From: Roseicyclus salinarum
GTDB taxonomy: Bacteria > Pseudomonadota > Alphaproteobacteria > Rhodobacterales > Rhodobacteraceae
Assembly: GCF_029624655.1 (NCBI RefSeq)
Contig: NZ_JARRSA010000031.1
Location: 1-42,560 of the forward strand
Direction: 5' to 3'
Length of the DNA: 42,560 nucleotides
Positions 17,606 through 27,436 of this stretch are shown here, in pieces. Every line of letters begins with the position of its first letter. The first letter of the stretch is position 1. The position numbers and the translations under genes were made by a program. Below the pieces are notes generated by a model. It had not been told where the DNA came from. It saw only the letters and a list, made by a program, of their open reading frames with translations, and searched no databases.

Positions 17606-17638
17606 GGCGCGGGGGCGGCGGCAGGCCGCCCCCGCGCC
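17606..17638. terminator. Strong GC hairpin between convergent genes
   Basis: A perfect 14-bp stem (17606-17619 / 17625-17638) with a 5-base loop, followed by TTGCTCC on the plus strand. It lies between the AhpD-like gene and the convergent cytochrome gene. The T tract is weak. Nothing else is evident in the 200-bp gap 17464-17663. Confidence 0.65.
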
Positions 17639-17663
17639 TTGCTCCGTCGCAATGGCGCTCCCG

Positions 17664-18503
17664 TCACCCCACGTCGGGCAGGGCGGGCAGGGTGCGCAGG
17701 TAGGCGATGATCGCGGACAGGTCGTCGGCGCTGATCCCGGCGAAATGGCCGTAGGGCATCGGCGGCATCATCGGCGTGCCGTCGGGGCGCATCCCTTGGG
17801 TGATCATCGCCGCGATCTCGGTGTCGGTATACCCCGCCAGGCCGTCCTCGTGGCTGGTCAGGTTCGACGCCACGGAAACGCCCCACGGCCCGCGGAACTC
17901 GAACCCGCCGCGGCCGAGGTCGGTGTCGAGCATCGGCCCCTGCGGTCCCATCGGCGTGTGGCATTCCATGCAATGCGCGACCGGCCCGGCGAGGTAGGCG
18001 CCGTATTCGGCCGTCACGCCGGGCGTGGGCGCCGAGACGCTCTCGATCGGGGGGCCGTAGGCGGGCGGCAGGGGAATGCGGTACTCGGACGTGCCGGGGT
18101 CGTTCTCGACCGGGGCCACCGTTCGCAGGAACATGACCATCGACATCGCGTCGTCGTCCGACAGGCCGCGATACATCGCGAAGGGCATTGGCGGCCCGAT
18201 CAGCGAGCCGTCGGGGCGGATGCCCTCGCGGATGGCGCGGACGAACTCGGCGTCCGACCAGTCGGCTATGCGGCCGGCGGGCGTGATGTTGGGCGCGACG
18301 GCGCGGAACGGTTCGATGTCCTCGACGACACGGCCCGCAAGCTCCTGCTCCATCACCGGGCCCTGCGGTCCCATCGGGGTGTGGCAGTTGCCGCATCCCG
18401 CGATGCCCCGGACAAGGTATTCGCCGCGCTCGACGCTCGGCTCTGCCGAGGCGGCCGTCGCCACGAGGCAGACGGCCGCCGCCGCCTGAATGCACGCTTT
18501 CAT
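17664..18503 (-). CDS. Dihaem cytochrome c, periplasmic
   Basis: A 279-aa exported protein with a signal peptide ([20 protein letters not shown]) and two class I cytochrome c domains. The haem motifs are CGNCH and CMECH. The halves are an internal duplication: both carry [10 protein letters not shown] and end with [20 protein letters not shown]-type loops carrying the likely Met ligands. The start at 18503 has GGAGGA upstream. It probably passes electrons from a periplasmic dehydrogenase; no such enzyme is adjacent. It is transcribed against the surrounding urease genes. Confidence 0.9.
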   Translation of the reverse strand: MKACIQAAAAVCLVATAASAEPSVERGEYLVRGIAGCGNCHTPMGPQGPVMEQELAGRVVEDIEPFRAVAPNITPAGRIADWSDAEFVRAIREGIRPDGSLIGPPMPFAMYRGLSDDDAMSMVMFLRTVAPVENDPGTSEYRIPLPPAYGPPIESVSAPTPGVTAEYGAYLAGPVAHCMECHTPMGPQGPMLDTDLGRGGFEFRGPWGVSVASNLTSHEDGLAGYTDTEIAAMITQGMRPDGTPMMPPMPYGHFAGISADDLSAIIAYLRTLPALPDVG

Positions 18504-18682
18504 GATGTCTTCCTCCCTTGTGGGGCGCGACTCAGCGCACGAGCCGCGCCCGGGCCGATGATAGCAGAGGTCGTGCGTCGATCGGGGCGCCACGTGGGGC
18601 GCCGCGAGAGCGCCGGGGCGCCCGGCTTGTGCACAATGCTTCGGCAAGTGACGCGCCGCCGGGGTCCGGCGCGCCTTTTGTC

Positions 18683-18712
18683 TTGGAGATCAACACGGCG
18701 GCGTCCTAGGCT
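18683..18712 (+). promoter_or_regulatory. Candidate ureC promoter
   Basis: TTGGAG (18683-18688) and TAGGCT (18707-18712) are separated by 18 bp, about 40 bp before the ureC start. The -35 is poor (3/6) but the -10 equals that of ureD. An own promoter is needed because the cytochrome gene upstream is on the other strand. Confidence 0.3.
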
Positions 18713-18752
18713 TGCCGGCGACAGGCAATTCACCCGCCGAGGAACACACGTC

Positions 18753-20513
<1,761 letters not shown>

Positions 20514-20620
20514 GGCCTGCCCCCGGGGTGCACCGGGGAGCCCCTGTCGGCCGAGCGCCTGTCACGGCGCGTCCTTTCCACCTCGACGGCGTCGTCCCGG
20601 TTACGGGGGCGCCGACCCCG

Positions 20621-20652
20621 CGACCTATCGCCCACGCGACCTATCGCCCACG
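20621..20652 (+). repeat. Perfect 16-bp tandem duplication
   Basis: The unit CGACCTATCGCCCACG occurs twice head to tail (20621-20636, 20637-20652) in the ureC to VPLPA-gene spacer. The 217-bp gap holds no gene that I can support. Confidence 0.7.
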
Positions 20653-20730
20653 CCCCGGAACCGTCTTGCGCGGCGCGCGTTCTGCCCAGGTCGCCGACGC
20701 GCAGACCGCGCGCAATCCGGGGAGGACGTC

Positions 20731-21381
20731 GTGGTGGGACGGTTTTCGAAGTCTCCAGTCAGGGCTGTTCGGCCGCCTGCATTCCTTGCCGCCGCCGCGA
20801 TTCTCGGGTGCGGTGGCGCGGAAGCGCTCACCCTCGAATACGAGCTGCAAATTCGCTACGAGGGCTACTATTACCGTAGCCTTCTGATCCCCGACCTCGA
20901 GACCGAGGACGATATCTACGACATCAGCGGGACATGCAGTTACGGCTCGGCATGTTATCCGATGGACTGGCCCGGTTTCACCGCCGATGCCGGGAGGATC
21001 CGGACGCTTCACGTCACGCTGATCGCAGACGAGCCCTACGGGCGGATCGTCGACGGGCTTCTGGATGGCGGCCTCCGGGACGCGTATGTGGACATCAGGG
21101 TGGACTGGGATACAGGCGCGTTTTCGGGATATTTCGGCCCCATCGAATCGTCTTACGAATTCTACGGGTCGACGTATCGCGTGATCGACGGAGACTGGTA
21201 TGACTACTCCTGCGCTCCGAGCAACCCGCCTCCGGGCTTCTGCGGCGAGCAGGATCGCGTGGACGAATACACGATCCTCTCCTGGAGCGTGGAGGGCCTG
21301 CCGAACGTTCCCCTGCCGCCGGCCGCGGCGCTGCTCCCGCTGGCGCTGGCGGGGCTTGCGGCCCTCCGCCGCCGGTCCTGA
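20731..21381 (+). CDS. Secreted VPLPA-CTERM sorting-domain protein
   Basis: A 216-aa protein with an N-terminal signal (about AFLAAAAILGCGGAEA). The Tyr/Asp-rich extracytoplasmic domain has four cysteines (ISGTCSYGSACYP, YSCAPSNPPPGFC), and the C-terminus is VPLPPAAALLPLALAGLAAL followed by RRRS. That tripartite tail (VPLP, hydrophobic span, Arg cluster) is the VPLPA variant of PEP-CTERM recognised by a dedicated exosortase in Rhodobacterales. The GTG start at 20731 has GGGGAGGA upstream. The exosortase is not in the window. It lies between ureC and ureE with no evident link to urease. Confidence 0.82.
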   Translation: MVGRFSKSPVRAVRPPAFLAAAAILGCGGAEALTLEYELQIRYEGYYYRSLLIPDLETEDDIYDISGTCSYGSACYPMDWPGFTADAGRIRTLHVTLIADEPYGRIVDGLLDGGLRDAYVDIRVDWDTGAFSGYFGPIESSYEFYGSTYRVIDGDWYDYSCAPSNPPPGFCGEQDRVDEYTILSWSVEGLPNVPLPPAAALLPLALAGLAALRRRS

Positions 21382-21548
21382 CATCTCCCGCCTCGCGGCG
21401 CATGCGCCTCGGCGCGGCTGCCGCCGCCCTCACGATGCCGCATCGCGGCAGAAGGGGGATTGCGCGCGCGGCCATCGCCCCTATCGTGTTGTCCGAGCTT
21501 CGGTCCATCGTGGAGCCGGGGCCTTGCCGCGACCTTCGGAGAGAGATC

Positions 21549-22046
21549 ATGGCGGATGACCTTCGCGCCGGCCGCGTGCGCCGTGCGGGCCACTGGACGG
21601 GACAGCCGTCCGAGAGGCTGGTTCTCGACTACGAGGGCCGGTTCCTGCGGCGCAAGCGCCTTGTTGCGCAATCCGGCCGCGCGGTGCTGGTCGACCTGTC
21701 CGAGACGGTCTCGCTGGATGCGGGTGACGCGCTCGAGGCCGTGGACGGCACCCTGATCGAGATCGCCGCAGCGCCCGAGCCGCTTCTGAAGGTGACGGGC
21801 GACCTGGCGCGACTGGCGTGGCACATCGGCAACCGCCACACGCCTTGCGAGGTCGCGCCGGATCACCTGCTGATCCGCGACGACCATGTGCTGGCCGGTA
21901 TGCTTCGCGGCCTCGGCGCGGGCGTCGAGACGGTCGAGGGACCCTTCACGCCCGAAGGCGGCGCCTACGGCCACGGACGCACCCACGGCCATGACCACGG
22001 GCACGGGCATGACCACGGGCACGGCCACTCCCATTCGCATCCATGA
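21549..22046 (+). CDS. ureE: Urease accessory protein UreE (nickel chaperone)
   Basis: A 165-aa metallochaperone with an N-terminal peptide-binding domain (SERLVLDYEGRFLRRKRL) and the Ni-binding GNRHTPCEV motif. Its C-terminal tail has about ten histidines in 25 residues (GHGRTHGHDHGHGHDHGHGH...). UreE delivers nickel to UreG. The start at 21549 follows GGAGAG. The longer frame from 21402 lacks family similarity. It overlaps ureF by four bases (ATGA). Confidence 0.95.
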   Translation: MADDLRAGRVRRAGHWTGQPSERLVLDYEGRFLRRKRLVAQSGRAVLVDLSETVSLDAGDALEAVDGTLIEIAAAPEPLLKVTGDLARLAWHIGNRHTPCEVAPDHLLIRDDHVLAGMLRGLGAGVETVEGPFTPEGGAYGHGRTHGHDHGHGHDHGHGHSHSHP

Positions 22047-22696
22047 CGTCCGCACCGTCCGACCTTCTTAGGCTGACGCAATGGCTGTCGCCCTCCTTCC
22101 CAGTCTCGGCCTATGCCTATTCGCACGGGCTGGAGGCCGCGATCGCGGCGGGCCGCGTCTGCGACGGGGCGACGGCGGAGGGCTGGATCGCCACGGTCCT
22201 CCAGGCGGGCAGCGGGCGGACGGACGCGATCCTTCTGGCCGCCGCGATGGCGCCGGACGCGGACCTCGACGCGCTGTCGGATGTCGCCCGGGCGCTCGCG
22301 GGCTCGGCCGAGCGCTGGGAGGAGACGCGCGCGCAGGGCGCGGCCTTCGCCGCCACGCTGCGCGCGATGGGGGCGGGCGGGCCGGACAGGCCCTATCCGC
22401 TCGCCGTGGCCGAGGCGGCGCGGGGCCTGTCGCTTCCGCCCGAAACGGTAGCCGCGCTGTTCCTGCACGCCTTCGCCGGCGCGCTGGTCTCGGTCGCGGT
22501 TCGCTTCGTGCCGCTGGGGCAGGCCGAGGGGCAGAGGGTGCTGGCCGCGCTCGCCCCCGTCATCGAGCGGGTGGCGTCCGACGCCGCGCGGGTGTCGCCC
22601 GACGCGGTGGAGGAGGCGCTGGGCGGCGCGGCCTTCGGCGCGGACCTCGCGGCGATGGAACACGAGACGCAGGAGGTGCGCCTGTTCCGGACGTGA
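22043..22696 (+). CDS. ureF: Urease accessory protein UreF
   Basis: A 217-aa all-helical protein starting with the family block [24 protein letters not shown]. UreF gates UreG GTPase activity in the UreDFG-apourease activation complex. It is translationally coupled to ureE and followed by ureG after 28 bp. Confidence 0.95.
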   Translation: MTSAPSDLLRLTQWLSPSFPVSAYAYSHGLEAAIAAGRVCDGATAEGWIATVLQAGSGRTDAILLAAAMAPDADLDALSDVARALAGSAERWEETRAQGAAFAATLRAMGAGGPDRPYPLAVAEAARGLSLPPETVAALFLHAFAGALVSVAVRFVPLGQAEGQRVLAALAPVIERVASDAARVSPDAVEEALGGAAFGADLAAMEHETQEVRLFRT

Positions 22697-22724
22697 CGGG
22701 CGCCAGACAGGAGACACGATTGGC

Positions 22725-23336
22725 ATGGCAAGCGAGAACGGACCTTTGCGCGTGGGCATCGGCGGACCTGTCGGCGCGGGCAAGACCACGCTGACCGAAA
22801 GGCTGTGCCGCGCGATGTCGGACCGGTACTCCGTCGCGGTCATCACCAACGACATCTACACCGCCGAGGACGCCGAATACCTGCTGCGCGTTCAGGCGCT
22901 TCCGGCCGAGCGCATCCGGGGCGTCGAGACGGGCGGCTGCCCGCATACCGCGATCCGCGAGGACGCCTCGATCAATCTCGCCGCCGTTGCCGAGTTCCGC
23001 GCGCGCATTCCCGACCTCGACGTGATCTTCATCGAATCGGGCGGCGACAATCTTGCCGCGACCTTCTCGCCCGAGCTCGCGGACCTGACGCTCTATGTCA
23101 TCGACACCGCCGCGGGCCAGGACATACCGCGCAAGAAGGGGCCGGGGGTGACGCGCTCGGACCTGCTGATCGTCAACAAGGTCGACCTCGCCCCCCATGT
23201 CGGCGTCGACCGCGAGCGGCTCGCCTCGGACGCGGCGGCGGCGCGCGCAGGCCGGCCCTTCGTGATGGCGAGCCTGCGCCACGGCGAGGGCATCGACGAG
23301 GTCGTGGCCTTCGTGCGCGAGGCGGGCGGCCTCTGA
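22725..23336 (+). CDS. ureG: Urease accessory GTPase UreG
   Basis: A 203-aa SIMIBI GTPase that drives nickel insertion. It has the P-loop [11 protein letters not shown], the nickel-binding CPH in [17 protein letters not shown], the switch/Walker [10 protein letters not shown] and the guanine-specificity motif VNKVDLAP. It closes the urease operon and ends 10 bp from the convergent 23347 gene. Confidence 0.97.
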   Translation: MASENGPLRVGIGGPVGAGKTTLTERLCRAMSDRYSVAVITNDIYTAEDAEYLLRVQALPAERIRGVETGGCPHTAIREDASINLAAVAEFRARIPDLDVIFIESGGDNLAATFSPELADLTLYVIDTAAGQDIPRKKGPGVTRSDLLIVNKVDLAPHVGVDRERLASDAAAARAGRPFVMASLRHGEGIDEVVAFVREAGGL

Positions 23337-23346
23337 GCGCGCGTCC

Positions 23347-24306
23347 TCAGGCGGTTTCCGTCTCCGAAAGGTCCTCTTTCCGGCGCGCCTCGATCTCGGT
23401 GAGAAGCGCGCCGAGGCGCCGGTCCCCGCTGGCCGCGTAGCCGTGCCGCGCGATCAGGGCCGCGCGCCCGGAATGGCCCTGAACCATCGCGGCCCGCGCC
23501 CTGCGGATCATCGTGCCCGGAGCCTCGCGGCACGGACCCTTGAGCGCGGCGCGCACGCGGGCGGGATCGCACCTGCCGCGGCTCAACATGCGCAGGAGCG
23601 GCACCGCCGCCTCCTCGCCGTGCAGGATCGCCTCGAAGTCGCGCCCCGCATGGGGCAGGCCCACCCGCGTCGTGTTCGCGCCGTTGAAGAGCGCGGCCTG
23701 AGCCGCGTCCGCCGTTTCGGCCGGATCATAGAGCACGAGCGCGTCCGAGGCGCTTCGAAGGGCGAGCGGCGCGTTCCCGGAGGGTCCTGTGAAATCCAGC
23801 CTGCGCGCGGCGCGGAACCGCCGCTCGAAGGGGACGTCCGCGTGGTTCAGCGTCGCGACGGGGCTGGCCGCGAGCACCCGTGCGCCGGGCATCGTCGCCG
23901 AATGCACGCAGGCCGCGAAGCCGCATTCCGGTCCGACGCCGTAGAACACGACGCTGGAATACCGCCTCAGGATGCCGCCCGCGGTGAGCACGCTGAAGAA
24001 CCGCTCCAGCGCGGGGTCGCGGAACCAGGTCTCGCCGACCGCCATGATGGACAGAAGCGACCACGACCGGCGGCGCACCATCTCGAAGCCCGCGGGCAGG
24101 CCGTCGGGCGCCTCGGACCAGACGCGGTCGGCCCGGTCGAAGGCCACGAGCAGCGTCTCGCCCTCCTCGACGTAGAGACCGAGATGGCGCTTCCCGATCC
24201 TGTCGTACAATCCGTGTTCCGCCCCGATCTGCGCGATGCGGCGCATCCAGGTGTCGCGGCCAAGCCCGCTCTTCCACGAGGAGGAGGCCTTGTCATGCAT
24301 GTGCAT
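23347..24306 (-). CDS. Hypothetical protein, alpha/beta-hydrolase-like (PAPS-reductase label in relatives)
   Basis: About 319 aa. Relatives in Rhodobacteraceae are sometimes labelled phosphoadenosine phosphosulfate reductase, but I see no PP-loop or redox cysteines. The segment VVFYGVGPECGFAACVHSATMPGARVLA resembles the strand-elbow-helix of alpha/beta hydrolases with the nucleophile serine missing. The C-terminal region (about residue 250 on) is Arg/Ala-rich helical. The start at 24306 has GAAGG six bases upstream; ATG 24312 and 24300 are alternatives. Function unknown. The tail is convergent with ureG. Confidence 0.75.
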   Translation of the reverse strand: MHMHDKASSSWKSGLGRDTWMRRIAQIGAEHGLYDRIGKRHLGLYVEEGETLLVAFDRADRVWSEAPDGLPAGFEMVRRRSWSLLSIMAVGETWFRDPALERFFSVLTAGGILRRYSSVVFYGVGPECGFAACVHSATMPGARVLAASPVATLNHADVPFERRFRAARRLDFTGPSGNAPLALRSASDALVLYDPAETADAAQAALFNGANTTRVGLPHAGRDFEAILHGEEAAVPLLRMLSRGRCDPARVRAALKGPCREAPGTMIRRARAAMVQGHSGRAALIARHGYAASGDRRLGALLTEIEARRKEDLSETETA

Positions 24307-24501
24307 CGTCATCCTTCGGCAAACGGCGGCTGCGGGACCGCGGCTTCACTGGATACTCCTGAAACGCGACTGTTGCAAAGCTGTGGACGGGTTGGGGCTT
24401 TTAAAAGACCGCCGTGCCACGCCATCGCCGCAAGCCCCGCGGGGGGTTGACCGGATGCGCCCGCGCGGCCTTCATGTGCGCCAACCCCAAGCGGAGGCTC
24501 C

Positions 24502-25401
24502 ATGACGCCATCGAGCATAGACGAGGTGCAGAAAATCCTTGGCGATCAAGGCTATGTCTGCGGACGCTCGCTTGCGACCGTGACCTTCCTCGCGCTGCGC
24601 CTCGGCCGTCCCCTGTTCCTCGAGGGCGAGGCTGGCACCGGCAAGACCGAGATCGCCAAGGCGCTCGCCGCCGGTCTCGGCCGGCGGCTCATCCGGCTGC
24701 AGTGCTACGAGGGGCTGGACGCCTCGTCGGCGGTCTACGAGTGGAACTTCGCCGCGCAGATGGTGGCGATCCGTTCCGCCGAGGCCGAGGGCGGCGCCGA
24801 CAAGGACCTGCTGCGCCGGGAACTCTTCGGCCCAGACTACCTGATCGAGCGTCCGCTCCTGCAGGCGATGCGCCCCGATCCCGCCGGCGCGCCCGTGCTG
24901 CTGATCGACGAGCTCGACCGCACCGACGAGCCCTTCGAGGCCTTCCTGCTCGAGGCGCTGTCCGACTTCCAGGTGACGATCCCCGAGATCGGCACCATCC
25001 GCGCGCCCGAGCCCCCCATCGTCGTCGTGACCTCGAACCGCACCCGCGAGGTCCATGACGCTCTCAAGCGCCGCTGCCTCTACCACTGGGTCGACTACCC
25101 CGACATCGACCGCGAGATGGCGATCCTGCAATCCCGAGTGCCCGAGGCCTCCGAGGCCCTCTCGCGCCAGGTCGTGGCCTTCGTCCAGCGCCTGCGCTCC
25201 GAGGACCTCTTCAAGCGCCCCGGCGTCGCCGAGACCATCGACTGGGCGAAGTGCCTGCTCGCGCTCGACGTGATCGAGCTGTCGCCCGAGGTCATCGCCG
25301 ACACGCTGGGCGCGATCCTGAAATACCAGGACGACATCCAGAAGCTTCAGGGCTCCGCGGCCAGGCGGCTTCTCGACGAGGTGGCCGCCGAGACCGCCTG
25401 A
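24502..25401 (+). CDS. coxD: MoxR-family AAA+ ATPase, CoxD type
   Basis: A 299-aa AAA+ ATPase. Walker A GEAGTGKT is at residues 42-49, Walker B LLIDELDRTDEPF follows, then sensor-1 VVVTSNRTREVHDALKRRCLYHW. In Oligotropha the homologous CoxD is a chaperone-like ATPase needed to sulfurate and load copper at the Mo site of CO dehydrogenase, acting with CoxE. The VWA partner is at 26058. An inserted secreted-protein gene separates the two. The 189-bp upstream gap holds TTTTAAAA at about 24400 but no promoter I can define. Confidence 0.88.
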   Translation: MTPSSIDEVQKILGDQGYVCGRSLATVTFLALRLGRPLFLEGEAGTGKTEIAKALAAGLGRRLIRLQCYEGLDASSAVYEWNFAAQMVAIRSAEAEGGADKDLLRRELFGPDYLIERPLLQAMRPDPAGAPVLLIDELDRTDEPFEAFLLEALSDFQVTIPEIGTIRAPEPPIVVVTSNRTREVHDALKRRCLYHWVDYPDIDREMAILQSRVPEASEALSRQVVAFVQRLRSEDLFKRPGVAETIDWAKCLLALDVIELSPEVIADTLGAILKYQDDIQKLQGSAARRLLDEVAAETA

Positions 25402-25513
25402 GCCCCGATTGCGCCGCAAAAGACCCGCTCGGCGCCGAAATCCGATGCCATTTTCGCCATATCGTCGGGTAACCTCCGCGCCTGAACGCAACGGACCCGG
25501 AGTTTTCCCCAAG

Positions 25514-26005
25514 ATGAAGATCGCACGTCGCCTCCTCGCGGGCGCAGGCCTTGCGGCCATGTCCCTGTCGCTGTCGGCCGCGGCCGCAACGGCCTGTCCC
25601 AGCTACAACAATCCAACGGTGTTCGGGAGCGCGAACGTGCCCGCGAACTTCATGCCCGACCCCTGGGTGCGCAACGTGACGGCCGGCGGCACCGTCAGCC
25701 TGCAGGGCTGCGGCTTCAGCTGGCCCGGCTTCGTCATCTCGCGCCCCGACTTCCGCTTCCAGTACACCGGCACGTCGCCGACCGGGCAGCTGACCATCGC
25801 CCTCGAGGCGCGCTCGAACGTCGACACGATCCTGCTCGTGAACGCCCCCGACGGCACCTGGCACTTCAACGACGACTACCGGGGCACGAACTCGGCCATC
25901 ACCTTCACCAACCCGATGCAGGGCCAGTACGACATCTGGACCGGCAGCTACTACAGATCGTCGAACAATCCCGCCCAGCTCCTCGTGACGGAACTGAGCT
26001 ACTGA
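25514..26005 (+). CDS. Secreted protein with PPC-like beta domain
   Basis: A 163-aa protein with a clear signal peptide (MKIARRLLAGAGLAAMSLSL... cleaved near ATA-CPSYNN). The mature part, with two cysteines (ACPSY, LQGCGF), reads LTIALEARSNVDTILLVNAP, then DGTWHFNDDYRGTNSAITF and GQYDIWTGSYY. This resembles bacterial pre-peptidase C-terminal-type beta-sandwich domains. It sits between coxD and coxE. Its role there is unknown, and it may be a passenger. Confidence 0.82.
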   Translation: MKIARRLLAGAGLAAMSLSLSAAAATACPSYNNPTVFGSANVPANFMPDPWVRNVTAGGTVSLQGCGFSWPGFVISRPDFRFQYTGTSPTGQLTIALEARSNVDTILLVNAPDGTWHFNDDYRGTNSAITFTNPMQGQYDIWTGSYYRSSNNPAQLLVTELSY

Positions 26006-26021
26006 AACGCGCCGGGCGCGC

Positions 26022-26050
26022 TGGCCAAGCGGGGCCGGCGCGCCTAGGTT
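26022..26050 (+). promoter_or_regulatory. Candidate coxE promoter
   Basis: TGGCCA (26022-26027) and TAGGTT (26045-26050) are 17 bp apart, and the ATG is at 26058. Initiation 6-8 bp after the -10 would give an essentially leaderless mRNA, and no Shine-Dalgarno sequence is present before this ATG. Confidence 0.35.
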
Positions 26051-26057
26051 CGGTCCG

Positions 26058-27320
26058 ATGACCGAGCTTGCCCCCCTGGATCTGCCGGACAATCCCCGGC
26101 TCGTGCGCAACGTCGTGCATTTTGCCCGCGCGCTGCGCAAGGCGGGCCTGCCCGCCGGGCCCGGCCGCGTCGCCGACGCGATCCGCGCCGTGGAGGCGGC
26201 GGGCTTCACCGACCGGCGCGACTTCTTCTACGCGCTGCGCGCCTGCTTCACCTCGCGGCCCGAACACCGGCCGGTCTTTGCGCAGATCTTCCGCCTCTAC
26301 TGGCGCGATCCGCGGTATCTCGAACACATGATGTCGCTCCTGCTGCCCTCCATGCAGGGCGTCTCCGAGGAGCGTCTCGCGCAGGCCGCCGAGCGGCGCG
26401 CGGCCGAGGCGCTGCTCGACGGGCGGGCGCCCGACCTGCCGGACATGCCCGACCCCGGCGGCGAAAGCGCCGAGATCGAGATCGACGCGAGCCTCACCAT
26501 GAGCCGGGAGGAACGCCTCAAGACCCTCGATTTCGAGCAGATGACCCTTCAGGAGATGGCCGAGGCGCGGCGCGTGCTGGCGCGCATGTCGCTCGATCTC
26601 CGCCCGATCCCCAGCCGCCGCGCGATGGCCGCGCGCTCGGGGCGCGCGCCCGACTGGCCGCGCACCCTGCGCCGCTCGCTGCGGCAGGGCGGCGAGATCA
26701 CGGGCTTCGAGATGAAAAGCCCGCGCCCCCGCTGGCCCGCGCTCGTCGCGCTCTGCGACATCTCGGGCTCGATGTCGTCCTATTCCCGCGCCGTCCTGCA
26801 CTTCCTGCACGCCGTCGCCAACCGCCGCGACGGGGGCTGGTCGAAGGTGCACGCCTTCACCTTCGGCACGAGGCTGACCAACATCACCCGCCACCTCGAC
26901 CGCCGCGACGTGGACGCGGCGCTCGCGGCCGCCGGCGCCGAGGCGCAGGACTGGGAGGGCGGCACCCGGATCGGCGCCTGCCTTGAGACCTTCAACCGCG
27001 ACTGGGGTCGGCGGGTGCTGGGGCAGGGGGCGATCGTGCTACTCATCACCGACGGCCTCGACCGCGACGAGCCCGACCGCCTCGAGGCGGCGATGGAGCG
27101 CCTGCAGCTCTCCTGCCGCCGCCTCGTCTGGGTGAACCCGCTCCTGCGCTGGGACGGCTTCGCGCCGCGCGCGGCCGGCATCCGCGCCATGCTGCCCCAT
27201 GTCGATTCGTTTCGCGCCGGCCACAACATCGCCGCGCTCGCGGGCCTCGCCGACGCGATAAGCCGGCCCGGCGACACCGGCGAGAAGACCCGCCTGATGC
27301 GCCAGCTCTCCGGTGCATGA
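26058..27320 (+). CDS. coxE: VWA-domain protein, CoxE type
   Basis: A 420-aa protein with an N-terminal helical region (family DUF/VWA CoxE) and a C-terminal von Willebrand A domain. The MIDAS motif DISGS is at residues 234-238, with the conserved Thr in EGGTRIGACLETF and the Asp in ITDGLDR. CoxE works with the MoxR ATPase CoxD in maturation of molybdenum hydroxylases. The start at 26058 is not preceded by a ribosome site but directly follows a candidate -10. Confidence 0.9.
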   Translation: MTELAPLDLPDNPRLVRNVVHFARALRKAGLPAGPGRVADAIRAVEAAGFTDRRDFFYALRACFTSRPEHRPVFAQIFRLYWRDPRYLEHMMSLLLPSMQGVSEERLAQAAERRAAEALLDGRAPDLPDMPDPGGESAEIEIDASLTMSREERLKTLDFEQMTLQEMAEARRVLARMSLDLRPIPSRRAMAARSGRAPDWPRTLRRSLRQGGEITGFEMKSPRPRWPALVALCDISGSMSSYSRAVLHFLHAVANRRDGGWSKVHAFTFGTRLTNITRHLDRRDVDAALAAAGAEAQDWEGGTRIGACLETFNRDWGRRVLGQGAIVLLITDGLDRDEPDRLEAAMERLQLSCRRLVWVNPLLRWDGFAPRAAGIRAMLPHVDSFRAGHNIAALAGLADAISRPGDTGEKTRLMRQLSGA

Positions 27321-27331
27321 CGCCGCGTGTC

Positions 27332-27354
27332 CCTTCATCTTTCTCCAAATACGC
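27332..27354 (-). repeat. Dispersed intergenic motif, copy 3
   Basis: On the minus strand GCGTATTT, GGA, GAAAGATGAAGG. It begins 11 bases after the coxE stop and is antisense to the cox genes. Confidence 0.8.
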
Positions 27355-27393
27355 CCCGCGCGCCCGGCCTGCAGGGCGCGACGAGAATCGGAG

Positions 27394-27421
27394 TTGCCTG
27401 TGCGAATGCCGGGCGTAGTGT
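27394..27421 (+). promoter_or_regulatory. Candidate promoter before the xdhC-like gene
   Basis: TTGCCT (27394-27399) and TAGTGT (27416-27421) are 16 bp apart. The start at 27437 has GGGAGG upstream. Tentative. Confidence 0.3.
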
Positions 27422-27436
27422 CGGACCGGGAGGCAC

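Noticed and set aside
17511-18752. 5' extension of the ureC frame to 17511
   Set aside because: Overlaps the cytochrome c gene on the other strand and lacks urease similarity before [15 protein letters not shown].
25501-25522. Possible further copy of the dispersed motif at the start of the secreted-protein gene
   Set aside because: Only the part around the ATGAAG start codon matches; the GCGTATTT half is absent, so chance is likely.
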